Origin: Xylanibacter oryzae DSM 17970
Lineage (GTDB): Bacteria; Bacteroidota; Bacteroidia; Bacteroidales; Bacteroidaceae
Assembly (NCBI RefSeq): GCF_000585355.1
Contig: NZ_KK073873.1
Span: 1,266,703-1,330,702 of the forward strand
Length of the DNA: 64,000 nucleotides
Reading direction: 5' to 3'
Below, one piece after another: positions 8,824 to 17,392 of this stretch. Positions within the stretch are counted from its first letter, which is position 1. Each line of letters starts with the position of its first letter. The notes under the pieces are model-generated. The model was given only the letters and a program-made list of their open reading frames with translations. It did not search any database and had not been told where the DNA came from. The position numbers and the translations under genes are program-made.

Positions 8824-9135
8824 CTATACATTTAATATAGGTTTTACAATCTCTACCCTCATACCCAATGCATTAATAATCCTGTAGAACATACCTGCAC
8901 TAGGATTAACCGTACCATTTTCTATTCTTGAAATATAAGATTTTGTGGTATTTATTTTCTTTGCCAACTCTGATTGGGTAATTTTAGCCTCTTTGCGGGC
9001 CTTAAGTAAAATCTGACTTGAATAAAACGCATATGCATCATCATCAAACGTTGCACGTTCGGTAGTACCTTCCTTTCCGAATTCATTATCCAGTTCTGCA
9101 CTGATATCAGTTATCATGTTGTCTTTTGTATTCAT
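8824..9135 (-). CDS. XRE-family helix-turn-helix regulator (antitoxin-like)
   Basis: A short DNA-binding protein with a clear helix-turn-helix: TQSELAKKINTTKSYISRIENG, followed by a short C-terminal extension (MRVEIVKPILNV). A longer frame could start at 9162, but the -7 box TATCTTTG (9149-9142) lies inside that extension. The ATG at 9135 (MNTKDN) or the next one at 9117 (MITDIS) is therefore the likelier start, with a very short leader. This protein layout is common among HigA-like antitoxins, yet no toxin gene is adjacent. Downstream of the acr3 gene and possibly autoregulated through the inverted repeat at 9146-9183. Confidence 0.8.
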   Translation of the reverse strand: MNTKDNMITDISAELDNEFGKEGTTERATFDDDAYAFYSSQILLKARKEAKITQSELAKKINTTKSYISRIENGTVNPSAGMFYRIINALGMRVEIVKPILNV

Positions 9136-9145
9136 AATATGCAAA

Positions 9146-9183
9146 GATAGTAAAAGTTTCATTATTTGAAAACTTTTACTATC
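9146..9183 (-). promoter_or_regulatory. 14-bp inverted repeat overlapping the XRE gene promoter and the acr3 3' end
   Basis: GATAGTAAAAGTTT (9146-9159) and its exact complement AAACTTTTACTATC (9170-9183) are separated by 10 bp. The left arm overlaps the -7 box of the XRE gene, as expected for an autoregulatory operator. The repeat also lies 6 bp after the acr3 stop and could act as the arsenic operon terminator. Confidence 0.65.
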
Positions 9184-9188
9184 TGTTT

Positions 9189-10211
9189 TTATTTTTTATG
9201 CTTCAACGCATATTTCACTAGCAAGATCAAGACCGGTACTTCTACAAGTGGTCCGATGACAGCGGCGAAAGCTTCGCCGGAACTTATGCCAAAAACAGCG
9301 ATGGATACAGCGATGGCCAGTTCAAAATTGTTTCCGGTGGCAGTGAATGCTATCGAGGCTGCCTTGTCGTAAGGCACCCCAATGTGTTTTGTAAACCAGA
9401 ACGATGAGAAAAACATGATGGCAAAATATAAGACCAGCGGTACTGCAACAAGCAGAACGTCAAACGGGAGTTTTACGATATATTCGCCTTTATATGAGAA
9501 CATTACTATAATTGTAAACAGAAGAGCAATAAGTGTTATCGGACTTATCTTCGGAACGAAACGCTTGTAATACCAGTCATTACCTTTCAGGTTGCGGAGC
9601 AGTCTCCTTATCGTATAACCAGCCACGAAAGGTATACCCAGATATACAAGCACGCTCTTGGCTATCATCCACATCGTGATGTTCCTCACCGCATCTGTGG
9701 CAGGAAGTCCTATCCAGTCGGGAAATATTGCAATGAAAAAATAAGCATAGACAGAATAGAACAGTACCTGAAATATGCTGTTGAGAGCCACTAGACCGGC
9801 ACCATATTCGCTACTGCCTTTCGCGAGGTCGTTCCACACCAGCACCATGGCGATACAACGTGCCAACCCTATCATGATAAGTCCATACATATATTCAGGA
9901 TAAGCAGAAAGGAATAAAGCTGAAAGTGTAAACATCAATATAGGACCAACAACCCAGTTGAGTATCAATGAGATTGCAAGTACCTTTTTGTTTGCGAATA
10001 CACGGCCCAGTTCTTCATATTTTACTTTAGCCAAAGGCGGAAACATCATCAGTATCAATCCTACAGCCAAGGGGATATTCGTCGAACCTACTTCAAAATG
10101 TCCCCAAAAGTCTACTATTCCGGGGTAGATATACCCTATACCTACACCTATAAACATCGCAAGAAATATCCACAATGTTAAATATCTATCCAAAAACGCC
10201 AATTTTTTCAT
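9189..10211 (-). CDS. acr3: Arsenite efflux permease Acr3
   Basis: A 340-residue inner-membrane protein with about ten helices of the BART-superfamily ACR3 type. The segment [20 protein letters not shown] carries the conserved cysteine and the WNxLA motif, and the late motif NNFELAIAV carries the conserved glutamate; both are hallmarks of Acr3. It exports arsenite using the proton motive force and may work with the ArsA ATPase encoded in the same operon. It is the last ars gene, 34 bp after arsC. Confidence 0.93.
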   Translation of the reverse strand: MKKLAFLDRYLTLWIFLAMFIGVGIGYIYPGIVDFWGHFEVGSTNIPLAVGLILMMFPPLAKVKYEELGRVFANKKVLAISLILNWVVGPILMFTLSALFLSAYPEYMYGLIMIGLARCIAMVLVWNDLAKGSSEYGAGLVALNSIFQVLFYSVYAYFFIAIFPDWIGLPATDAVRNITMWMIAKSVLVYLGIPFVAGYTIRRLLRNLKGNDWYYKRFVPKISPITLIALLFTIIVMFSYKGEYIVKLPFDVLLVAVPLVLYFAIMFFSSFWFTKHIGVPYDKAASIAFTATGNNFELAIAVSIAVFGISSGEAFAAVIGPLVEVPVLILLVKYALKHKK

Positions 10212-10245
10212 TTTGCATCCTTATTTATAACGTCTGTTTAAATGA

Positions 10246-10707
10246 TTATAGTGAATCATTACACGAACATTTTGGTAATTCCATCTTCTTTATATCTTTC
10301 ATATAAAATGAGAAGAAACAGTTTTTTATTTCATTTCTGATACGACGGAACTCGTCTATAATGAATTCTGTATCACCTGTTACTGCAGCCGGATCATCAA
10401 ATCCGAAATGCAAACGATGTTTTACCTTGCCTGCAAAGCTCGGACAATTCTCATTAGCCCCTCCACATACGGTAATCACATAATCCCATTCCTCATTCAG
10501 ATATATCTCCACACTCTTTGGGTAGGCATGACTAATATCTATACCTACTTCATTCATCACCTTAACAGCAATCTCATTTATCTTTTCAGCTGGTTCTGTA
10601 CCCGCCGAAAAGACCTCTAATGTATTATCAAAAGATGACATAAATGCCTGTGCCATCTGACTGCGACAACTGTTACCTGTACATAATATCAATATTCTTC
10701 TGTTCAT
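10246..10707 (-). CDS. arsC: Arsenate reductase, low-molecular-weight phosphatase type
   Basis: A 153-residue protein with the phosphatase-like P-loop CTGNSCRS (Cys9) and the resolving cysteines Cys81 and Cys88 in VCGGANENC. A general-acid aspartate lies in FDDPA. This is the thioredoxin-coupled ArsC class, which reduces arsenate to arsenite in the cytosol. It starts 3 bp after the arsA stop in the arsenic operon and supplies the arsenite that Acr3 exports. Confidence 0.92.
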   Translation of the reverse strand: MNRRILILCTGNSCRSQMAQAFMSSFDNTLEVFSAGTEPAEKINEIAVKVMNEVGIDISHAYPKSVEIYLNEEWDYVITVCGGANENCPSFAGKVKHRLHFGFDDPAAVTGDTEFIIDEFRRIRNEIKNCFFSFYMKDIKKMELPKCSCNDSL

Positions 10708-10710
10708 CTT

Positions 10711-12423
10711 TTATATATTTTTCCATGCTACCAAAGCAGTATTGCCATTAGATAATTGTTCTACTCTTTTGATCCATTTATACTCCGATTCAGCTTTTGA
10801 TTTTAAAAAGGTGTCATTTGTATTTGTCAGTGATAAACATGAATTCACGATCCACCATTTATTATAAATTCCTGCCCGTTGTAAGTCTTTTTGCAGACGC
10901 TCTGCTTCAAATACAGGAGTAGCTTCAGGCAATGTAACAATGATTATCTCCGTTTCATCCGAATTGCGCAACCGTGGTAACAGGTTTTTTACTGAATCAG
11001 GGATATCCCCTTCTGTACGTTGTACCTCTTTATGATAACTTTCTGTCGCATCTAGCAATAGTAGAGTGTGACCTGTCGGTGCTGTGTCTATAACTACCGT
11101 TTCGTCTTTTGCCCTATCCACTATTTCCGCAAACGCTCTGAAAACAGCAATTTCTTGTGTACAGGGTGAACGTAAATCTTCTTCTATATACGCCATATCT
11201 TCTGGCATAACGCTTTGTACGGCCTTATTGCGCACCTCATTTTTATAAGATTCCAACACTTCTGTTTCATCTATCCGACTTACTGTGATACCTGCTTGCA
11301 TAACAAGATTATAATTCAGATGATTAGCCGGGTCGGTTGTGGCAAGATGCACTTTCTTCCCCATCTTTTTTAATTTAAGAGCTATTTCGGTAGCTAAAGT
11401 AGTTTTACCCACACCACCTTTTCCCATCGTAAAGATAACTCGTTTTCCCGATGTATATAAGTCATTGACCAGTTCATCTATATCTTTGGTTTGTGTAATT
11501 CTTTTATAAGTTGTACTATCTGTAAAGTTATCATAAGATAACATATGACGGATATTCGTAATATCAGATAAATTATATGACCGCAGAGGAACATAATAAG
11601 ATGGATATTTCAATAATTCTTCGGGTAAATTCTTTATTGCGAGCTGTTGCCGCTCGTATATTTGTTTAGATACTTCATCTGTTTGATCCACTTTTTCCAA
11701 TATCCCATTTATAACAAGTAACTGGTTCTTAATTCCAAGTAATTGCAATTCATGCGAAGAGCGCATAGCCTCTTTAAAAGGCAAAGCATCCGGACGACTT
11801 ACCAAGATCAATCGTGTTGCATTGGCATCCGAAAGTGCTTCGACAGCCTTTTTGTAAATGTCCTTACGCTCTTCCAGGCCTGATAATTGTCCAAGGCAAG
11901 ACGCCCCGTGGGTACTTTCACTGATAAACGTACTCCATGCAGATGGCAACTGGAGCATACGTAAAGTATGTCCGGTAGGAGCTGTATCAAAAATAATATG
12001 ATCAAATTCTTTTGCTTTCCCTGCATCGGTAATGAAATCAGAAAACTGATTGAAAGCTGCGATTTCCACAGTGCATGATCCTGACAATTGCTCTTCCATG
12101 TTCTTAATGACACTTTCGGGCAATTTGTCTCTATATGGACCGATAACACTTTCTCTATATTCCGCTGCTGCTTGTTCTGGGTCAAGGTTAACTACAACGA
12201 GCCCCGGAACCTCCTTTATGATTGTACCATGACCATTTAGGGTTTGGTTAAAGACATCTTGCAAATTTGAAGCAGGGTCAGTGCTAATAAGCAATATCTT
12301 TTTACCTATATCCGCTAAACCGACAGCTGTGGCACAAGCAAGAGAAGTTTTGCCTACGCCTCCTTTTCCTGTAAAGAAAAGATATTTCGTTAAGTTTATA
12401 TCCGATATATTATATTTTTCCAT
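10711..12423 (-). CDS. arsA: Arsenite-transporting ATPase ArsA (tandem A1-A2)
   Basis: A 570-residue ATPase with two homologous halves. Each has a deviant Walker A loop (GKGGVGKTS at 19-27 and GKGGVGKTT near residue 335) and a DTAPTGHT signature. Metalloid-binding cysteines appear in GSCTVEIAAF and SPCTQEIAVF, with a further Cys in GASCLG. It is the soluble ATPase that accepts arsenite from ArsD and energises the efflux pump. Length and order are normal for the family. Its position between arsD and arsC confirms the role. Confidence 0.96.
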   Translation of the reverse strand: MEKYNISDINLTKYLFFTGKGGVGKTSLACATAVGLADIGKKILLISTDPASNLQDVFNQTLNGHGTIIKEVPGLVVVNLDPEQAAAEYRESVIGPYRDKLPESVIKNMEEQLSGSCTVEIAAFNQFSDFITDAGKAKEFDHIIFDTAPTGHTLRMLQLPSAWSTFISESTHGASCLGQLSGLEERKDIYKKAVEALSDANATRLILVSRPDALPFKEAMRSSHELQLLGIKNQLLVINGILEKVDQTDEVSKQIYERQQLAIKNLPEELLKYPSYYVPLRSYNLSDITNIRHMLSYDNFTDSTTYKRITQTKDIDELVNDLYTSGKRVIFTMGKGGVGKTTLATEIALKLKKMGKKVHLATTDPANHLNYNLVMQAGITVSRIDETEVLESYKNEVRNKAVQSVMPEDMAYIEEDLRSPCTQEIAVFRAFAEIVDRAKDETVVIDTAPTGHTLLLLDATESYHKEVQRTEGDIPDSVKNLLPRLRNSDETEIIIVTLPEATPVFEAERLQKDLQRAGIYNKWWIVNSCLSLTNTNDTFLKSKAESEYKWIKRVEQLSNGNTALVAWKNI

Positions 12424-12433
12424 TGTTCTCTTA

Positions 12434-12763
12434 TTATTTAGTAATAGGTATAAATTCTAGGTTGACGCCTGTCCAATCACTCATTTCTTTAGTTGTTGGA
12501 TATACCTTTGTCACAGCTATATCACCATCCACAAGAGTTATTGGCAAAACTTCCGCCCCATATTGTTTCAGATAGTCGTTAATTGTCTTGTTGCTTACAT
12601 ATGCTTGAGGTTCATCTCGCAAGTTATGACGGGTTACGGTGATGCCTCTTTTCTTTAGATTATCTATTACGACTGCAATCCTCATTAAATCAGGATTGAT
12701 ATTTGTTCCACAAAGCCCTGTAGGACAACACATAGCAGGGTCGAATATTTCTATCTTTTTCAT
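12434..12763 (-). CDS. arsD: Arsenite metallochaperone ArsD
   Basis: A 109-residue protein starting MKKIEIFDPAMCCPTGLCG. The vicinal Cys12-Cys13 pair and Cys18 are the arsenite-binding thiols of ArsD. It transfers arsenite to ArsA, whose gene is 10 bp downstream, and can also act as a weak repressor in some operons. Vicinal C-terminal cysteine pairs found in plasmid ArsD are absent here, as in many chromosomal versions. Confidence 0.93.
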   Translation of the reverse strand: MKKIEIFDPAMCCPTGLCGTNINPDLMRIAVVIDNLKKRGITVTRHNLRDEPQAYVSNKTINDYLKQYGAEVLPITLVDGDIAVTKVYPTTKEMSDWTGVNLEFIPITK

Positions 12764-12774
12764 TATTATATGAA

Positions 12775-13485
12775 TTATAAGTTAAATACAATAAAATAGT
12801 AAATGCCTACCGCAATGAACAGGATAGCGACAATCATATTAAACCATTTCTGGAACACCTTCATCCTGTTATAGAACTTGCCAACTCCCGCCATGCTGTA
12901 GGCAAGCAGCCACGCTACAAGTATCACAGGCAGTCCGGTGCCAAAAGCAAACACGATAGGCAACAGATATCCACCGGTAGCTTGAGCCGACATCGGTATC
13001 AACATTCCGAAGTAAAGTACACCGCTCGTAGGACAGAAAGCCATTGCGAAGAGCATGCCCAGAAGCAGGCTTCCCCATACGCCCTTCAACTTATCCGACT
13101 TTACATTTCCGGAGAACCCGAACTTGGGAAGTCGCAGTTTATTGCCAAACAACATGAACAGTCCGATGAGCAACATAGCCGGAGCGATTAGTATTTCTCC
13201 CCACTGGCTCACTCCTTTCTGGATAGAAAACATATCGGCACCACTCCTTAGTATATAGATCAATATCGCTCCCAGTACCGAATAGGCAATGATACGCCCT
13301 ACCGTGTATAGAATGCCATTCCAGAAGATACGCTGTTTGCTCTCTATGTCGTGCCCGATAAAGCCAACTGCAGTTATATTAGTTGCCAGCGGACAGGGAC
13401 TGATAGCCGTGAGCAATCCCAAGACAAAAGCGGTAAGTACAGGAATATTGCTGTTGTCTAATATATGTTGTAAGAAATCCATCAT
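12775..13485 (-). CDS. arsG: ArsG-family permease (CcdA/DsbD-like membrane protein)
   Basis: A 236-residue protein with six predicted membrane helices of the LysE/CcdA/DsbD fold. The cysteine motifs SPCPLATNITAVG (first helix) and MAFCPTSGVLYFG (fourth helix) are as in CcdA-like thiol carriers. In arsenic operons this branch is named ArsG and is linked to efflux of aromatic arsenicals, together with ArsE and ArsF. It starts 9 bp after arsF. A purely thiol-redox carrier role is the alternative. Confidence 0.85.
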   Translation of the reverse strand: MMDFLQHILDNSNIPVLTAFVLGLLTAISPCPLATNITAVGFIGHDIESKQRIFWNGILYTVGRIIAYSVLGAILIYILRSGADMFSIQKGVSQWGEILIAPAMLLIGLFMLFGNKLRLPKFGFSGNVKSDKLKGVWGSLLLGMLFAMAFCPTSGVLYFGMLIPMSAQATGGYLLPIVFAFGTGLPVILVAWLLAYSMAGVGKFYNRMKVFQKWFNMIVAILFIAVGIYYFIVFNL

Positions 13486-13494
13486 CGTTTTATG

Positions 13495-13917
13495 CTATTT
13501 TAATAGCTTACTGATCTTGTTTTTTAATCCGCTCTTAAAAGCAGGTGTATTCGTACGGGCATTTTCAAAACCGAAAGTGGTCATATCGTTTCTTACCTCT
13601 TTGCCGTTCTGCCATCTGTTCACGTACAACGACGACCAGGTTACGTGATATCTGTCAGCCAGTTTCTCTCCCTGTGGAGTTGAAATATCTATTTCCTTAA
13701 ACTTTACCGCCCCACTCTTCACCTGAGCTGCAAAATCCTTGTTTACTACTTCTTTAGAATACGTTCCTACTGCTATACAAGTAGGACAACGTTGCTTGCT
13801 GTGAAAATACAAAACTTCCACCGTAGCGTTGTTTGATTTTACCACCTTCTTTGTTTGTGCATTTACAGCTGTAAGGCAAATCAGTCCCAATAGAGACATT
13901 ATAATAACACGTTTCAT
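13495..13917 (-). CDS. arsF: ArsF-family periplasmic thioredoxin-like protein
   Basis: A 140-residue protein with a signal peptide (MKRVIIMSLLGLICLTAVNA) and a redox motif CPTC in HSKQRCPTCIAVG. Size, motif and its place between the CxxC protein and the CcdA-like permease match the ArsF family, named from ArsEFG systems acting on nitroaromatic arsenicals. Because it is exported, the CcdA-like permease could pass electrons to it. Biochemical activity in this host is inferred. Confidence 0.82.
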   Translation of the reverse strand: MKRVIIMSLLGLICLTAVNAQTKKVVKSNNATVEVLYFHSKQRCPTCIAVGTYSKEVVNKDFAAQVKSGAVKFKEIDISTPQGEKLADRYHVTWSSLYVNRWQNGKEVRNDMTTFGFENARTNTPAFKSGLKNKISKLLK

Positions 13918-13922
13918 ACCTT

Positions 13923-14159
13923 TTATTTGTTTGTAGTTAATATGTTTCTTATTTCACTCTCAGTAATACGTCCCTTGGCTACAACTTTGCCGTCTATCAC
14001 CAATGCCGGAAGCGACATTACATTATACTCCATTATCTTTTGCAGGTCTTCTTCTTTTACCAACACGGCATTAATATCCATGTCTTTCATCACTTTCTCT
14101 ACATTGGCATACAGTGCTTTGCAGTTGCTGCAACCTGTTCCTAAAACTTTTATTTCCAT
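13923..14159 (-). CDS. arsE: Small thioredoxin-family protein (ArsE-like)
   Basis: A 78-residue thioredoxin-fold protein with the CSNC active site in VLGTGCSNCKALY and the cis-proline MSLPALVIDG. It is the small 'redox-active disulfide protein' type and occupies the ArsE position directly after arsR. It is cytosolic and may deliver reducing power to ArsF/ArsG or ArsC. The start is 5 bp from arsF. Confidence 0.85.
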   Translation of the reverse strand: MEIKVLGTGCSNCKALYANVEKVMKDMDINAVLVKEEDLQKIMEYNVMSLPALVIDGKVVAKGRITESEIRNILTTNK

Positions 14160-14201
14160 AATTAATAATTTGTTTATAATGTTTCATTCAATGTTTTCTA
14201 T

Positions 14202-14224
14202 AATCGTAGTTCGCAAAACAACGA
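14202..14224 (-). promoter_or_regulatory. Second ArsR-like operator between arsR and arsE
   Basis: An imperfect inverted repeat, with arms ATCGTAGTT and AACAACGAT and one mismatch, lies in the 94-bp arsR-arsE gap. It shares the core GTTCGCAAA with the main operator at 14591-14620. It could be an internal control site. Confidence 0.4.
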
Positions 14225-14253
14225 TCATTCAATACATAAAAAAAAGAGCTACT

Positions 14254-14580
14254 TCAACAGCAATTCTCTTTTTTACATATACACTGTCCTACAAACTCAC
14301 CGAAAAGTTCCTGAGCAATTTTCCAGTTCTCTTTGTTGATACAATATTTCACCTTTGGAGTTTCTATTTCGCCCTGTATCAGTCCGGCGTTTTTAAGTTC
14401 CTTAAGATGTTGCGAAACGGTAGCTTTGGCGATTGGCAGTTCTTCATGTATGTCACCGAAGTAGCATGTTTCCTGCTTTGCCAGAAACTGCATAATGGCG
14501 ATTCTTGCCGGATGCCCTAAGGCTTTGGCAAAACGAGCAAGTTGTTCTTGCTTTACCGTATAATTTTTATCGTTTTCCAT
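14254..14580 (-). CDS. arsR: ArsR/SmtB-family metalloregulator
   Basis: A winged-helix repressor of about 108 residues from the ATG at 14580. The recognition helix region is [17 protein letters not shown], preceded by [14 protein letters not shown], both typical of ArsR. Cysteines available for arsenite are in QETCYFGD and a C-terminal cluster [10 protein letters not shown] longer frame from 14616 is unlikely because that extension lies inside the operator and promoter. It is the first gene of the arsenic operon and presumably represses it until arsenite binds. Confidence 0.93.
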   Translation of the reverse strand: MENDKNYTVKQEQLARFAKALGHPARIAIMQFLAKQETCYFGDIHEELPIAKATVSQHLKELKNAGLIQGEIETPKVKYCINKENWKIAQELFGEFVGQCICKKENCC

Positions 14581-14590
14581 CTTTTCTTTA

Positions 14591-14633
14591 AATATTGTTC
14601 GCAAACTTACGAACAATATTTTTATTTTGCAAA
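14591..14633 (-). promoter_or_regulatory. ars operon promoter nested inside the ArsR operator
   Basis: A perfect 11-bp inverted repeat (AATATTGTTCG at 14591-14601 and its complement at 14610-14620) has an 8-bp spacer. On the minus strand that spacer reads TAAGTTTG, a consensus -7 box. A -33 TTTG lies at 14633-14630, exactly 20 bp upstream. Repressor bound to the arms would cover the -7 box. This fixes the arsR start at 14580. Confidence 0.8.
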
Positions 14634-14695
14634 TTTATCTGCAATAATTTACGATATTTAACTAATAAGTTTATTTTCTTTCGTAAGTGATATGC

Positions 14696-14905
14696 GTTCA
14701 TTTTCTTTTGTGAGTACAAAAGAAAACCGAACCAAAAGAAAAAACGCAAACACGCTGCGAAGCTACTCCGCTCTGTCATTCAGCTAAAACGAAGAACTCG
14801 CTACGCTCAGACATGCTTCGTTTTTTAACGCTTCATTCGGTCGCTCCCGTTTAACGCTTCTACGCTATCGTTTGCAGGCTTACGCACTGTTATCGCTTGC
14901 GCTGC
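14696..14905. repeat. Dispersed repeat, copy 1 (inverted copy at 34096-34303)
   Basis: About 200 bp that reappear, reverse-complemented and nearly identical, at 34096-34303. It includes GTTCATTTTCTTTTGTG at its left end and several GCTACGCT/CGCTTC-type short repeats. No supported reading frame crosses it. It is non-coding chromosomal repeat DNA downstream of no obvious gene. Confidence 0.8.
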
Positions 14906-15370
14906 TTATCTCCGCAAGCGTTCCAGTGCGCTGCTTCTATTCCTCCTTGAAAGATTTAAGGAGGTGTCACGAAGTGACGGAGAATGTGAATCAAATAAGG
15001 ATATATCATCTTTATTCAATATTGGTTGGGTCCGCTTTCTATTCACATACCCCGCCCTAAAGGGTACCCCTTTAAATCTTTCAAAGGGGAAGAGCCACAG
15101 GCGCTGCGTTCACCGCAGCACCTTAGACAATCACAATGACCCTCTGATGGGTCATTGTACCCTAATGTACAAGCGCCGGAGGGCGCGCTATAAGTCTCTT
15201 CCTCTAAAGGGAGAGATTTAGAGTGAGTTACAGCCCCTCTTAGGCAAGAGGGGTCTTGGGGTGTTGTGAAAGAACTAACCGAATGGAAAACATTTGAGAT
15301 GTCGAGAAAACGACAACCCGAATGGCAAAAAAATGAGAAATCGTGAAAAGAAAAACGAATGGAAAAACCA
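14906..15370. repeat. REP-like palindrome-rich intergenic DNA
   Basis: This gene-free stretch holds a string of short dyads: TCACGAAGTGA, GACCC-TCTGAT-GGGTC, GTACCCTAATGTAC and GCGCC-GGAG-GGCGC. It also has two sequences of the 'AAATCTTTCAAAG' type that recur near 23755, 45070 and 57795. GTCACGAAGTGACGGA recurs at 60500. Frames across it look like chance. Confidence 0.6.
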
Positions 15371-15396
15371 TTGTGGTGTTGCAAAAAACGCCACAA
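15371..15396 (-). terminator. Terminator-like hairpin after the CE15 gene
   Basis: TTGTGGTGTT (15371-15380) pairs with AACGCCACAA (15387-15396) with one G-T pair and a 6-base loop, 9 bp past the esterase stop. On the minus strand it is followed by TGGTTTTTCC. Confidence 0.55.
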
Positions 15397-15405
15397 CCCC
15401 CTATT

Positions 15406-16650
15406 TTACCATTCTGTCAAAGACACTTTATCTTTGAACATAGGAGCTATTTCTATGTTTTCTGTATTGACATCCTTCTTATCCAACAAGAACTTATCGA
15501 TGAAAGCCTCAACCTCAGGGTACTGCTCTTTAGGCAACTGACAATGGGGATGACCACCCCTTATAGAATATCCTATTCTATCCGAAATGCCAAACTTTGT
15601 CCAAACCTTCTTCGCCGCATTTATAGATACGTATGCTGATTCATCAGACAGCCATTTGTAATCCGTATTACCCAACACCAATAAGGCACGTGGGCAAATC
15701 ATCGCCAACAGTTCATGATGATCGTACGGCAACTTATATACGTTATCACCTCCAAACGAAGTCTTCATACTCTGCTTAAACCAATTATAATCCGTCTTAT
15801 CAATATTTTCCACACCATCCTTGGTCTGCGACACACGCCATGCCGCTGCACCACCACCTCCGGGCTCCTGCGCTATAGTAAGAGCAATACGCTCGTCAAA
15901 AGCAGAACAGAACAGCGTCATCTTTCCGGCATAAGAACAACCGGTCAGTCCGATATGCTTCATATCTATCTTCGTCTTTTCAGCTCCGAGCATCTGCAGT
16001 CCATCTATCAATCGGCTTAATCCCCAAGCCCATTCACTGTAAGCACCATTATCCTTCAATTCAGGGTATAGTTTGTCGAAGGCATAATTTCCACGTCCGG
16101 CAGGCTTGCCAAACTGCGAGTAGTTGTTCACCTGAGCCTCATTAAATTCCATCGTAGCAATAGGCCTACCCTCAAATAGTTCCTTTGGCAGCGACAGATG
16201 ACTTGTACCTATCATCAGTGCGTATGGAGCTTTCCCCACCTTAGGGTAACGGATAAATGATTTCAGTCTAATGGTATGAGTGTTTACAGTTACATCTACA
16301 AACAGGGTGTCACCTATCATATATGGATTGATGCAGCTTTTATCTACAGTTGGTTTCTCTCCTATCTCATAATGCTGAATCATTTGTGATATTTCCTCTC
16401 GCCGGTTAGCCCAGTCGGCAAAGTTTTTGACCTCCCCCTTACCGTTAGCCCATGCCAGAGGATTGGGCAACCTCCGTATAACAGGCAGTTGTTCAGGATT
16501 TAACCATTTAAGGGGAGCTTTGCCGGTAACTGTATTCTCACTGTGATACACAAATGGAGGAATCACCTTCTTAGCGTTAACATTCAGACTTGTAGCAGCC
16601 AACATCAATGCCATCAATAATGTCTTTTTCTTGGTAATAGTCATAATCAT
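15406..16650 (-). CDS. Glucuronoyl esterase-like hydrolase (CE15)
   Basis: A 414-residue secreted alpha/beta hydrolase with a signal peptide (AATSLNVNA before the cut). Motifs fit carbohydrate esterase family 15: the nucleophile elbow GCSYAGK (Ser239), AQEPGGGG with Glu262, and a C-terminal HPHC histidine (His369). CE15 enzymes cleave ester links between lignin and the glucuronic acid of xylan. The family elbow is usually GCSRxGK; here Tyr240 replaces the arginine that helps the oxyanion site. The start MIMTITKKK could also be the third codon. It is a single-gene unit with a hairpin downstream. Confidence 0.85.
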   Translation of the reverse strand: MIMTITKKKTLLMALMLAATSLNVNAKKVIPPFVYHSENTVTGKAPLKWLNPEQLPVIRRLPNPLAWANGKGEVKNFADWANRREEISQMIQHYEIGEKPTVDKSCINPYMIGDTLFVDVTVNTHTIRLKSFIRYPKVGKAPYALMIGTSHLSLPKELFEGRPIATMEFNEAQVNNYSQFGKPAGRGNYAFDKLYPELKDNGAYSEWAWGLSRLIDGLQMLGAEKTKIDMKHIGLTGCSYAGKMTLFCSAFDERIALTIAQEPGGGGAAAWRVSQTKDGVENIDKTDYNWFKQSMKTSFGGDNVYKLPYDHHELLAMICPRALLVLGNTDYKWLSDESAYVSINAAKKVWTKFGISDRIGYSIRGGHPHCQLPKEQYPEVEAFIDKFLLDKKDVNTENIEIAPMFKDKVSLTEW

Positions 16651-16863
16651 AGATTTTATATCTTAACAAATATGCTACAAAATTACAAAAAAAACGAATA
16701 CGTTATCCTTATTTATTGTATCATTAACGTTCTGTTATTTATCATCTATACCGGAACCCATACTATTAATGCTTTTCAGGAGAATATGATTGATTATCAA
16801 TGCTCATCTTTATTACGATGCAATTAGAGGCATGTATATAAATTCATTAAAAAAAATACATTT

Positions 16864-16899
16864 TTTGTTTGCATTTATTAAAAAATGTATTTACCTTTG
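16864..16899 (+). promoter_or_regulatory. Promoter of the TonB-C-domain gene cluster
   Basis: TTTG at 16868-16871, a 20-bp spacer and TACCTTTG at 16892-16899 match the Bacteroidetes consensus exactly. The first start codon is 32 bp downstream. Confidence 0.85.
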
Positions 16900-16931
16900 T
16901 GGCATATTATTAATAAAATAAATCTAATACA

Positions 16932-17387
16932 ATGAAGAAAACCATTTTAACGTTACTAATTGTGCTTTGCCCAGTCTTCACTTTTGCAAGCGGTTACACA
17001 CATGTAACATCAACTAAGAGTATGAATGTATCCGAAAAAAATGATAGTGCTGTACATGTTTTTGATACTGCTGAACAGATGCCTTCTTTTCCGGGTGGCA
17101 ATCAAGCGCTGCTCAATTATTTATACCGTAATATAAGATACCCTGAAGCAGCTGTATCGCAAGGTAAACAAGGGCGCGTAATAGTAAGCTTTATTGTAGA
17201 AAGCGATGGCAGTATCACTGAGGCATCTATTAAACAGTCTGTTTATCCGTCTTTAGACAAAGAGGCATTAAGACTTATAAATAAGATGCCGAAATGGATT
17301 CCCGGTAAGATTAATGGTCAAAATGTGAGAGTTTGTTTCTCTCTCCCTGTAGAATTTAGATTAAATTCAGAAATACAAAGGCAATAA
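16932..17387 (+). CDS. Secreted TonB C-terminal domain protein, paralogue 1
   Basis: A 151-residue protein with a signal peptide (MKKTILTLLIVLCPVFTFAS) and one TonB C-terminal domain (about 50-148). The domain signature is visible: IRYPEAAVSQGKQGRVIVSF, DGSITEA, DKEALRLINKMPKWIPGK. It lacks the N-terminal membrane anchor and proline-rich linker of a true TonB, so it is probably periplasmic. Proteins of this type are common in Bacteroidales; their partner is unknown. It is first of three tandem paralogues with near-identical signal peptides. Confidence 0.85.
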   Translation: MKKTILTLLIVLCPVFTFASGYTHVTSTKSMNVSEKNDSAVHVFDTAEQMPSFPGGNQALLNYLYRNIRYPEAAVSQGKQGRVIVSFIVESDGSITEASIKQSVYPSLDKEALRLINKMPKWIPGKINGQNVRVCFSLPVEFRLNSEIQRQ

Positions 17388-17392
17388 CAGCG

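Noticed and set aside
15043-15396. 117-codon minus-strand frame
   Set aside because: Runs through palindromic repeat DNA; composition is that of the repeats.
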